Of a stretch of DNA of 64,000 bases, positions 56,571 to 64,000 are shown piece after piece; the first letter of the stretch is position 1, and every line of letters starts with the position of its first letter. Origin of the DNA: an uncultured Spiribacter sp. (lineage in GTDB: Bacteria; Pseudomonadota; Gammaproteobacteria; Nitrococcales; Nitrococcaceae); the NCBI GenBank assembly GCA_937884605.1, contig CALGDM010000005.1, positions 1-64,000 of the forward strand, written 5' to 3'. The notes under the pieces are model-generated. The model was not told the DNA's origin. It saw only the letters and a list, made by a program, of their open reading frames with translations, and did no database searches. The position numbers were made by a program, and so were the translations under genes.

Positions 56571-58291
56571 CCCGGCGCAAGACCCGCTCCGTGACACCGC
56601 CGGCATGGCGTCGGGTGCTGGTGCTGGTCTTGCTGCTGGCGCTGCCGGTGGTGTTGATGGCGCGGGCCGTATCGCTGCAGCTGATTGAAGGGGCGTTCCT
56701 GCAGGGACAGGGCGAGCAGCGCCATGTGCGGGTGGAGTCATTGCCGGCACATCGCGGCACGATCCACGATCGACAGGGTCAGCCGTTGGCCATCAGCGCA
56801 CCGGTGGACTCGGTCTGGGCGGATCCGCGGGTGACGACGCAAAAGGCTTCGGAGCAGGATCTGGCGGCGTTGGCCCGGGTGCTCGACATCGACCCGGCCA
56901 GACTGCGAGCGGACCTGGAAAAGCGTCGCGAGCGGGCCTTTTTCTACCTCGAGCGCCATGTCAGTCCAGATCTCGCCGCCCGGGTGACGACACTGGATGT
57001 TCCCGGCGTTGCCCTGCAGCGTGAGTACCGCCGGTTTTATCCGACCGGCGAAGTAAGCGGCCATGTGCTCGGCTTTACCAACATCGACGACCACGGCCAG
57101 GAGGGCATCGAGCGCGTTTATGACGACTGGCTGTCGGGTGAGCCGGGTGCGAAGCGTGTGTTGCGCGACCGCCATGGCCGCACCATCGAGGATGTCGAGC
57201 GACTGCGTGAGCCCGATGCCGGGCATGACCTGACGCTGACCCTCGACAAGCGGCTGCAGTACGTCGCTTACCGCGAGCTCAAGGCCGCCGTCGAGCGGCA
57301 TCAGGCCGCCAGCGGCTCCATTGTGTTGATGGACGCGGACAGTGGCGACATCCTGGCCATGGCCAATCAGCCTTCCTTCAACCCCAATCGCCGGTCGGAA
57401 ATGACCGGCGAGCGTTACCGAAACCGTGCCGTCACGGACAGCTATGAACCCGGCTCGGTGATGAAGCCGTTCACAGTGCTGGCCGCGCTTCGAAGTGGCC
57501 GCTACAGCCCCGAGACCGCCGTTGAGACCGCGCCCGGTGTGATGCGGGTCGGCGGCCATCAGGTGCGTGACGTTCGCAACTTCGGTGAGCTCACGGTCGC
57601 CGGCGTGCTGCGTAAGTCCAGCAACGTCGGCGCCGCACGAATGGCCCTGTCCCTTGATTCGGGGAAGGTCTGGGAGACGTTCAACAGCCTCGGCATGGGT
57701 GAGCCCAGTGGTCTGAGCTTTCCCGGTGATACCGCCGGCAGGCTTTCTTCCATGCCATCGGAGCGCCCCATCGAACGCGCCACGCTTGCCTTTGGCTACG
57801 GCCTGTCGGTGAGTAATCTGCAGCTGGCGAGGGCCTACTCGGCCATCGCCTCCGGGGGGGAGCTGCCCACGCCGGGGCTCATAACGGACGGGCGGCGGCC
57901 GGACCCCGAGCGGGTGATGAGCACTCGGCGTGCAACGCAGCTGCGCGACATGCTGACCGCGGTGACCCGGTCGGGAGGAACGGCGACGCAGGCGGCGATT
58001 CCTGGATATCAGGTCGCCGGTAAGACCGGTACCAGCCGCAAGGCCGTGGCCGGCGGTTATGCCGAGGACCGCTATATATCCACCTTTGCCGGGATGGCAC
58101 CGGCCACCGACCCGCGCTTTGTGGCGGTGGTGACGATCAATGAGCCGCAGGGCGACGCCTACTATGCGGGCCCCGTGGCGGGGCCGGTGTTTCGGGCAGT
58201 AATGGGTGACGCCCTGCGCCTGTATAACGTCATGCCTGATGCCGCCCTTGACCGGCCGGGCCTGACCGTTGCCGGGGGAGAGGCGCCATGA
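56567..58291 (+). CDS. ftsI: Penicillin-binding protein 3, septal transpeptidase FtsI
   Basis: FtsI cross-links septal peptidoglycan with FtsW. The 574-residue protein has one membrane segment (VLVLVLLLALPVVLMARAV), a pedestal domain and the transpeptidase domain with SxxK in YEPGSVMKPFTVL, SxN in KSSNVGAARMAL and KTG in VAGKTGTSRKAVAGG. It overlaps ftsL and murE by four bases on each side. Confidence 0.97.
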   Translation: MTRRKTRSVTPPAWRRVLVLVLLLALPVVLMARAVSLQLIEGAFLQGQGEQRHVRVESLPAHRGTIHDRQGQPLAISAPVDSVWADPRVTTQKASEQDLAALARVLDIDPARLRADLEKRRERAFFYLERHVSPDLAARVTTLDVPGVALQREYRRFYPTGEVSGHVLGFTNIDDHGQEGIERVYDDWLSGEPGAKRVLRDRHGRTIEDVERLREPDAGHDLTLTLDKRLQYVAYRELKAAVERHQAASGSIVLMDADSGDILAMANQPSFNPNRRSEMTGERYRNRAVTDSYEPGSVMKPFTVLAALRSGRYSPETAVETAPGVMRVGGHQVRDVRNFGELTVAGVLRKSSNVGAARMALSLDSGKVWETFNSLGMGEPSGLSFPGDTAGRLSSMPSERPIERATLAFGYGLSVSNLQLARAYSAIASGGELPTPGLITDGRRPDPERVMSTRRATQLRDMLTAVTRSGGTATQAAIPGYQVAGKTGTSRKAVAGGYAEDRYISTFAGMAPATDPRFVAVVTINEPQGDAYYAGPVAGPVFRAVMGDALRLYNVMPDAALDRPGLTVAGGEAP

Positions 58292-59781
58292 GCCGGATCT
58301 GGTCCGCCGAAGCGTTGCTCGCCCCCTGGCTGGTTGACGCGCGGCTGAGCGGGGTTCGCGTGGCGGACATCGGGCTTGATGCCCGCCGACTCGCGCCACA
58401 CGGGCTGTTCCTGGCGCTGGCCGGGCACCAGGCCCATGGCCTGGATTATCTCGATCAGGCGCTTGCGGCCGGGGCCAGCGTGGTGCTCTATGAGCCCGCG
58501 GCCGGGCGGGACGAGCGCGCCATTGCCGAGCGCTGCGCGGCCGCGGGCGTTGTCGCCGTTGCCCGGGCCGGTGTCGGTGCGTTGGCCAGTGCCATCGCCG
58601 GGCGGTTCTACAACGAGCCATCCCGGGCCATGACGGTGATTGCGGTCACGGGTACGGATGGTAAGACCTCGGTGTCCCACTACATCGCGCAAATGGCCGA
58701 GGATCTGCATGGACCGGCCGCTGTGATGGGGACCGTGGGTTGGGGCCGACCGGGCCAGCTCCGGACCTCGACGCAGACCACCGCGGATCCGGTCAGTGTC
58801 CAGGCCCGCCTGGCGGCGCTACGCGACGAGGGCATGGCCTGCGTGGCGATGGAAGTTTCCTCGCACGCCCTTGCACAGCATCGCGTGGATGGCGTGACGT
58901 TTGCCACCGCGGTGCTCACGCACGTGGGGCGTGATCATCTTGACTATCACGGCTCAGCGGCCGCCTATCGCGCCGCCAAACGCCGTCTGTTCGCCTGGCC
59001 GGGGCTGCGCCGCCAGGTGCTCAACGGGGATGATGCCGTGGGCGCGGATCTGGCCGCACACCCGCTCTCTGACGCCACGCCGATTCTCTACGGTTACACC
59101 GCGGCGGCCACACTGCGTCTATCGCAGCTCGAGCGTCGGGCCGAAGGCCTCGAGCTGGCCATTGATTATGACGGCCAACAGTACACCGCCCGTCTGCCGC
59201 TGATGGGCGATTTTAATGCCCTCAATGCGCTCGCGGCGCTGGGGGCAGTGATCGAGCCTGCCAGGATGGAGTCGGCGCTGACAGCGCTGGGGCGGTTGCA
59301 ACCGGTGCCGGGTCGGATGGAACGGTTCACTGCCGATGGCGGCCCGCTGGTCATTGTCGATTATGCCCATACCGCCGGCGCCCTCGCGGCGGCGCTCGAA
59401 GCCCTCAGACCGCATGTTGGCGGCCGGCTCTGGGTGGTCTTTGGCTGCGGCGGCGATCGTGACACCGGCAAGCGGCCCTTGATGGGAGCGGCGGCCGGCC
59501 AGCATGCCGACGCCATCGTTCTGACCAGTGACAACCCCCGGTCCGAGTCGCCGACGGCGATCCTCGAGGCGGTGCGTGCCGGCTGTGCAAGCCATGGGGA
59601 CTGTCGGGTCATCGAAGATCGCGCCCGTGCCATCACCACCGCCATCGACCAGGCCGGCCCGGCCGACGCCGTGCTGATCGCCGGCAAGGGCCATGAGACC
59701 GAGCAGCGGGTCGGCGCCACGGCCCATGCATTCAGTGATCGCGACTGCGTGACCGGCGTGCTGGCGCGGAGGGCAGGCTGA
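58288..59781 (+). CDS. murE: UDP-MurNAc-tripeptide synthetase MurE (meso-DAP adding)
   Basis: Adds the third residue of the stem peptide. The 497-residue ligase has the ATP loop VTGTDGKTSVSHY, the carbamylated-lysine region and, near the C-terminus, TSDNPRSESP. The DNPR motif is the signature of enzymes that add meso-diaminopimelate rather than lysine, so the wall should be DAP type, as in other Gram-negatives. It shares one base with murF. Confidence 0.97.
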   Translation: MSRIWSAEALLAPWLVDARLSGVRVADIGLDARRLAPHGLFLALAGHQAHGLDYLDQALAAGASVVLYEPAAGRDERAIAERCAAAGVVAVARAGVGALASAIAGRFYNEPSRAMTVIAVTGTDGKTSVSHYIAQMAEDLHGPAAVMGTVGWGRPGQLRTSTQTTADPVSVQARLAALRDEGMACVAMEVSSHALAQHRVDGVTFATAVLTHVGRDHLDYHGSAAAYRAAKRRLFAWPGLRRQVLNGDDAVGADLAAHPLSDATPILYGYTAAATLRLSQLERRAEGLELAIDYDGQQYTARLPLMGDFNALNALAALGAVIEPARMESALTALGRLQPVPGRMERFTADGGPLVIVDYAHTAGALAAALEALRPHVGGRLWVVFGCGGDRDTGKRPLMGAAAGQHADAIVLTSDNPRSESPTAILEAVRAGCASHGDCRVIEDRARAITTAIDQAGPADAVLIAGKGHETEQRVGATAHAFSDRDCVTGVLARRAG

Positions 59782-61142
59782 TGGAAGCGGTTCGGCTGCT
59801 GTCACTGGTCACCGAGCTCGGCGGCGAGTCGCGTGGCGGCGAGGTGTCCGTCACCGGTGTCGCCATTGATTCGCGGCGCGTCAAACCCGGGGATCTTTTT
59901 GTCGCGCTGCGCGGCGAACGTATCGACGGGCATGATTGCATTGATGCCGCGGCCCGTGCCGGAGCGGCGGCTGCCGTGGTCAATCACTACACCGACTCGA
60001 CGCTGCCGCAATGGCGGGTCGACAACCCGCAACTTGTGCTCATTGAACTGGCCTGCCGCGCCCGCTCGGCGAGTCGCGCCCGGGTGGTGGGTGTGACCGG
60101 CAGCAATGGCAAGACGACAGTCAAGGAAATGCTCGCCGCCATCCTCGGGCGCTGTGGCACCACCCGGGCTACCGCCGGCAATCTGAATAACGAGCTGGGG
60201 GTGCCGCTGACGCTCTGTGGCATCGACCCGGACGACCACTTCGCCATCGTCGAGATGGGCTGTGGCAAGCCCGGTGACATCGCGCTGCTGGCGAGCTGGG
60301 CGCGTCCCTGGGTGGGCGTGGTGACACATGCCGGTCCCGCGCACCTGCAGGGCTTTGGCAGCGTTGCGGCGGTGGCCGACTGCAAGGGCGAATTGTTTGA
60401 GGAACTGCCCGCCAAGGGCTACGCCATCATCAATGCCGACGACCCGCATGCTGCGGTCTGGGAGCAAAAGGCGGCGCATTGTCACATCAAGCGCTTCAGC
60501 CTTGACGGCCACCCCGCCGAGGTTACTGGCGTCGAACGGGCCGACGGTCGGCTCGAGATTCGCTTCGAGGATGCCGCCATCACCGTGGCAGTGCCCCTGC
60601 CCGGGCGTCACAACCGAGCCAATGCACTGGCCGCCGCCGCGGCCGCCCGCGCCGCCGGGGCCAGCCTCGAGGCGATCACCGATGGCCTCATGGCAGTTGC
60701 CCCCGTCGCCGGGCGACTTCAGTATCGCGACGGCCTGGGGTCGATGACGCTGGTGGATGACAGCTACAACGCCAACCCGGCCTCGCTCACGGCGGCGCTC
60801 GAGACACTGACCGCAACCGACACGCCCCTCTGGCTGGTTCTGGGCGACATGGCGGAGCTGGGCGATGCGGGCCCGGCGCTGCATCAACGCGCCGGTGAGC
60901 AGGCCCGGGAGCGGGGGGTTGAGCGGTTGTTTGCCACCGGTGCCCTTGCCGCCCACGCGGCCGAGGGATTCGGCGCTGGCGGCGCCTGGTTTGCGAGCCG
61001 CGGTGAACTGGTGGATGCGGTCAAGACCGCAGCCCGTCCGGGCATCAACGTGCTCATCAAGGGATCGCGCTCGGCGGCAATGGACGAGGTGGTGACCGCT
61101 CTGGCGATCGGTGGGCCGGGGGAGGGACGCGCATGCTCCTGA
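59781..61142 (+). CDS. murF: UDP-MurNAc-tripeptide:D-Ala-D-Ala ligase MurF
   Basis: Adds D-Ala-D-Ala to complete the cytoplasmic pentapeptide. The 453-residue protein has the ATP loop [20 protein letters not shown], the ligase motifs [15 protein letters not shown] and [15 protein letters not shown], in normal order. Overlap with mraY is ten bases. Confidence 0.97.
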   Translation: MEAVRLLSLVTELGGESRGGEVSVTGVAIDSRRVKPGDLFVALRGERIDGHDCIDAAARAGAAAAVVNHYTDSTLPQWRVDNPQLVLIELACRARSASRARVVGVTGSNGKTTVKEMLAAILGRCGTTRATAGNLNNELGVPLTLCGIDPDDHFAIVEMGCGKPGDIALLASWARPWVGVVTHAGPAHLQGFGSVAAVADCKGELFEELPAKGYAIINADDPHAAVWEQKAAHCHIKRFSLDGHPAEVTGVERADGRLEIRFEDAAITVAVPLPGRHNRANALAAAAAARAAGASLEAITDGLMAVAPVAGRLQYRDGLGSMTLVDDSYNANPASLTAALETLTATDTPLWLVLGDMAELGDAGPALHQRAGEQARERGVERLFATGALAAHAAEGFGAGGAWFASRGELVDAVKTAARPGINVLIKGSRSAAMDEVVTALAIGGPGEGRACS

Positions 61143-62215
61143 TGCTCGCCGAACAGCTGGAGGCCTACTACAGCGCGTTCAATGTCTTTCAGTACCTGAC
61201 CTTTCGGGCCATCCTCGGCACGCTGACCGCGCTGGGTATCGGCCTGCTGGTTGGGCCCTGGCTGATTGCCCGGCTGGAGCGCCATCAGGTGGGTCAGCAT
61301 GTCCGTACCGAGGGTCCGGTCAGTCATTATTCCAAGGCCGGCACGCCCACCATGGGGGGTGCCCTCATGCTGGTGGGGATTGGCGTGGCGACCCTCCTGT
61401 GGGGGGATCTGACCAATCGCTTCGTCTGGCTTGTGCTGCTCACCACTCTGACCTTTGGAGCAATCGGCGGCACCGACGACTGGTTGAAGCTCACCCGCGG
61501 CAGCAGTGAAGGGCTGAGCGCCCGCTCCAAGCTGCTGCTGCAGAGCATTGCGGCCCTGATTGCCGGCGCGGTGCTGTTCGCGACGGCGTCCTCCCCCGTT
61601 CAGACCACGCTGATCCTGCCCTTTCTCAAGGATGTGGCGATCCCCCTGGGCATCCTGCTGATTCCGCTGACGTGGCTGGTGGTGGTGGGCGCCTCGAATG
61701 CGGTCAACCTCACCGACGGGCTGGATGGCCTCGCCATCATGCCCACGGTGCTGGTGGGCGGTGCCCTGGGGATCTTTGCCTACGCCAGCGGCAATGTGAA
61801 TTTTGCCGATTATCTGGCGATCCCCTACGTGGCCGGGGCGGGTGAGTTGACGGTTTTCGTCGGCGCACTGGTGGGGGCTGGACTGGCGTTTCTATGGTTC
61901 AACACCTACCCCGCGCAGGTCTTTATGGGGGATGTCGGGTCGCTGGCGATGGGCGCCGCGCTGGGCATGATCGCCATGGTGGTCCGACAGGAGCTGGTGC
62001 TGTTCATCATGGGGGGCGTGTTTGTCGCCGAGACGGTCTCGGTGATGATCCAGGTGCTCTGGTTCAAGCGCACGGGGCGACGGATTTTTCGCATGGCGCC
62101 ACTCCATCACCACTTCGAGCTCAAGGGTTGGCCCGAACCGCGGGTCATCGTGCGGTTCTGGATTGTCTCGGTGGTGCTGGTGCTCATCGGTCTGGCCACG
62201 TTGAAGCTGCGATGA
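61133..62215 (+). CDS. mraY: Phospho-MurNAc-pentapeptide transferase MraY
   Basis: Attaches the MurNAc-pentapeptide to undecaprenyl phosphate, making lipid I at the inner membrane. The 360-residue protein has ten membrane segments, with the active-site regions [13 protein letters not shown], the Asp pair in [27 protein letters not shown] and the HHHFE loop in [12 protein letters not shown]. The stop overlaps the following open frame at 62212. Confidence 0.97.
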   Translation: MLLMLAEQLEAYYSAFNVFQYLTFRAILGTLTALGIGLLVGPWLIARLERHQVGQHVRTEGPVSHYSKAGTPTMGGALMLVGIGVATLLWGDLTNRFVWLVLLTTLTFGAIGGTDDWLKLTRGSSEGLSARSKLLLQSIAALIAGAVLFATASSPVQTTLILPFLKDVAIPLGILLIPLTWLVVVGASNAVNLTDGLDGLAIMPTVLVGGALGIFAYASGNVNFADYLAIPYVAGAGELTVFVGALVGAGLAFLWFNTYPAQVFMGDVGSLAMGAALGMIAMVVRQELVLFIMGGVFVAETVSVMIQVLWFKRTGRRIFRMAPLHHHFELKGWPEPRVIVRFWIVSVVLVLIGLATLKLR

Positions 62216-62229
62216 GGGACGAGGCGCGC

Positions 62230-63573
62230 ATGCACACCCGCATCGAATGGGATCAGGTGATTGTCGGCCTGGGCGAGTCCGGCCACGCGGCGGCCTGCCA
62301 TCTGGCCGCCGCCGGTCACCGGGTCGCGGTCATGGACACCCGCAGCCAGCCGCCCCGGGCTGATGCCCTGCAAGCGCGCCATCCGGATGTTCCGGTCATT
62401 ACCGGCGACCTGGACGATCGGCTGCTGGCCAGCGCCGCTGAAATCGTCCTCAGCCCCGGCGTTGATCCGCGCCATCCCGCCTTGCGGGCGGCGCAGGGAC
62501 GCGGGCAGCCGATCATCGGCGAGATCGAGCTGTTCGCACGGGCCGTCACCGCCCCGGTGATCGCGATTACCGGCTCCAACGGCAAGACCACCGTTACCCG
62601 CATGGTCGCGGCGATGGCCGAGCAGGCCGGGATCGACGTCGCCGCCGGTGGCAATCTTGGCCCCGCCGCGCTGACACTGCTGGCCCGCCATCCGCGCGCC
62701 GAGCTGTTTGTCCTCGAACTGTCGAGTTTTCAGCTCGAGACTACGGTATCGCTGCAGCCCCGGGTGGCCGCGGTCCTCAACCTGAGTCCCGATCACCTTG
62801 ACCGCTACGACGATATGACTGCCTATGCCGCGGCCAAGGCTCGAGTCTACCGGCATGCCGATCAGGCGGTTATCAACGCCGACGACCCCTGGGTGCGGGA
62901 TATGGCCGGCGACGGCGCAGCCGTCCACTGGTTCGGCGACACGGCGGTGCCGGCGTCGGCCTGGCGAATCGGCCAGCACAACGCCGGGACCTGGCTCATG
63001 GCGGGTGCGACCCCCGTCATGCCGCGCGCCGACCTCGCCCTGCCGGGTCGTCACAATGCATTGAACGCGCTGGCAGCGCTTGCCATTGGCGACGCCGCCG
63101 GGCTTGATCGCGACGCGATGGTGACTGCCCTCGGCGCATTCCGCTCCCTGCCGCACCGCACCGAGCCCCTTGGCTGGCGGGACGGCCGGCAGTGGGTGAA
63201 CGACTCCAAGGCGACCAACGTGGCCTCAACCATCGCCGCCATCCGTGGCATGGAAGCGCCGCTGGTGCTCATTGCCGGTGGCGATGGAAAAGGTCAGTCC
63301 TTTGCCGCCCTGGGCGCGGCACTGGCCGGCACGGGTCGCGCGGCCGTCGTCTTCGGCCGCGATGCAGCCGCTCTTGCCGAGGCCCTCGCCGGGCATGTCA
63401 GCGTGACCGCGGTTAGCGATCTGGATGCGGCACTGCAGGCGGCGCGGCGCCTATCCCGACCCGGCGACGTGATCCTCCTGTCGCCGGCCTGTGCCAGTCT
63501 GGACCAGTTCATCGACTACCGGGCGCGGGGCGAGCACTTTCGCCGTCGGGTGGAGGCGATGCCCCATGACTGA
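62230..63573 (+). CDS. murD: UDP-MurNAc-L-alanine:D-glutamate ligase MurD
   Basis: Adds D-glutamate to UDP-MurNAc-L-Ala. The 447-residue protein has the uracil-binding start VIVGLGESGHAAACHLAAAG, the ATP loop [20 protein letters not shown] and the C-terminal NDSKATNVASTIAAI. I chose the ATG at 62230 with GAGG five bases upstream; an in-frame ATG at 62212 that overlaps the mraY stop is equally possible and adds six residues. The stop overlaps the ftsW ATG by eight bases. Confidence 0.96.
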   Translation: MHTRIEWDQVIVGLGESGHAAACHLAAAGHRVAVMDTRSQPPRADALQARHPDVPVITGDLDDRLLASAAEIVLSPGVDPRHPALRAAQGRGQPIIGEIELFARAVTAPVIAITGSNGKTTVTRMVAAMAEQAGIDVAAGGNLGPAALTLLARHPRAELFVLELSSFQLETTVSLQPRVAAVLNLSPDHLDRYDDMTAYAAAKARVYRHADQAVINADDPWVRDMAGDGAAVHWFGDTAVPASAWRIGQHNAGTWLMAGATPVMPRADLALPGRHNALNALAALAIGDAAGLDRDAMVTALGAFRSLPHRTEPLGWRDGRQWVNDSKATNVASTIAAIRGMEAPLVLIAGGDGKGQSFAALGAALAGTGRAAVVFGRDAAALAEALAGHVSVTAVSDLDAALQAARRLSRPGDVILLSPACASLDQFIDYRARGEHFRRRVEAMPHD

Positions 63574-64000
63574 GCGCCTCTCACTGTCAATGCTGACCGC
63601 CCCCTTTTCAGGGCGGACCCTGGGCGTCGGCGAACTCGACCGCCCGCTGCTGGTGGCAATTCTCGTGCTGGCCGCGCTGGGGCTGGTGATGATGGCCTCG
63701 GCCTCGGTGGCGATTGGTGAGGAAGCCAACGATGCGGCCACGCATTTTCTCCAGCGCCAGGCGGCATTCCTGGGACTGGGCATGCTCGCCTTCGCGGTCT
63801 GCCTGCGTATCCCGCTGGCATGGGTGCAGGCCCTGTCCGCGCCATTGCTGGTGCTGTCCTTTGCGCTGCTGATCGCCGTGCTCATCCCGGGGGTTGGGCG
63901 CGAGGTGAATGGCGCGACCCGCTGGATCCCGCTGGGACCGGTCAACCTGCAGGTCTCGGAATTCATCCGGCTGTTTGTGCTCATCTACTTTGCGGCTCTG
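63566..64000 (+). CDS. ftsW: Septal peptidoglycan glycosyltransferase FtsW (3' end beyond window)
   Basis: FtsW is the SEDS polymerase of the divisome, partner of FtsI. The first 145 residues are visible: an N-terminal cytoplasmic segment, then the membrane segments LLVAILVLAALGLVMMASAS and following, and the SEDS stretch EVNGATRWIPLGPVNLQVSE. The frame is open to the right edge. It pairs with ftsI in the same operon, as rodA pairs with mrdA at 9 kb. Confidence 0.95.
   Translation, partial: MTERLSLSMLTAPFSGRTLGVGELDRPLLVAILVLAALGLVMMASASVAIGEEANDAATHFLQRQAAFLGLGMLAFAVCLRIPLAWVQALSAPLLVLSFALLIAVLIPGVGREVNGATRWIPLGPVNLQVSEFIRLFVLIYFAAL

Noticed and set aside
56738-58621. A 627-codon minus-strand open frame opposite ftsI and murE
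   Set aside because: It mirrors the codon structure of ftsI, is rich in Arg, His and Gly with no motif, and has no ribosome site of note.

Overview
The window is one uninterrupted block of bacterial housekeeping genes: 65 protein-coding genes, two tRNA genes and RNase P RNA. It is GC-rich (I estimate about 65%) and tightly packed. The gene families and order are gammaproteobacterial: mreBCD-mrdA-rodA-mltB-rlpA-dacA, the lpt-rpoN-ptsN cluster, mla-ibaG-murA-hisGD, petABC-sspAB, lpoA-yraN-diaA, and mraZ-rsmH-ftsLI-murEF-mraY-murD-ftsW. A full cytochrome bc1 operon, the amgK-murU pair, an HPr kinase and an acidic tail on ribosomal protein L25 point to a moderately halophilic relative of the Ectothiorhodospiraceae (Spiribacter-like). 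The taxonomic guess is inference. I see no insertion sequence, prophage, CRISPR array or defence island.

Layout. 1-4 kb: lptD (cut at the left edge) facing the cell-wall salvage pair amgK-murU. 4-13.2 kb: a long minus-strand run for side-wall growth (mreB, mreC, mreD, mrdA, rodA, mltB, rlpA, dacA, ybeD, lipB). 13.3-17.4 kb: gatCAB and hslO. 17.4-23.3 kb: a minus-strand translation-termination and haem group (moeB, prmC, a ycaR-like gene, prfA, hemA) interrupted by plus-strand aroG and dksA. 23.4-30 kb: a TPR lipoprotein, lolB, ispE, tRNA-Gln, prs, rplY, pth, ychF, tRNA-Met. 30-39.5 kb: minus-strand kdsD-lptCAB-rpoN-hpf-ptsN-hprK-rapZ-EIIA-HPr-mgtE, with a Ca/Na antiporter gene upstream. 39.6-45.4 kb: mlaFEDB-ibaG-murA-hisG-hisD. 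45.4-50.5 kb: a DegS-type protease facing petABC-sspAB. 50.5-54.3 kb: diaA, yraN, lpoA facing rsmI. 54.3-64 kb: rnpB and the dcw cluster up to a truncated ftsW.

The main theme is envelope construction: LPS transport (LptA, B, C, D), phospholipid trafficking (Mla), both septal and elongation peptidoglycan machines, and Mur precursor synthesis with a salvage bypass. A PTS-type phosphorelay without sugar transporters (HPr, two EIIA proteins, HprK, RapZ) sits beside sigma-54.

Most genes inside operons overlap by 1-26 bases, many using ATGA, GTGA or TTGA junctions, and several convergent genes overlap at their ends. Apart from the rnpB region, no stretch longer than about 250 bases lacks a gene. 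The most interesting points are a Trm112-like gene coupled to the release-factor methyltransferase gene, an apparent ATT start codon for mreC, a periodic MraZ box array with an extra palindrome, a catalytic-domain-only HPr kinase, a PVWY variant in cytochrome b, the overlap of ispE with tRNA-Gln, and strong enrichment of CTCGAG. None proves a new system; the first is the best lead.
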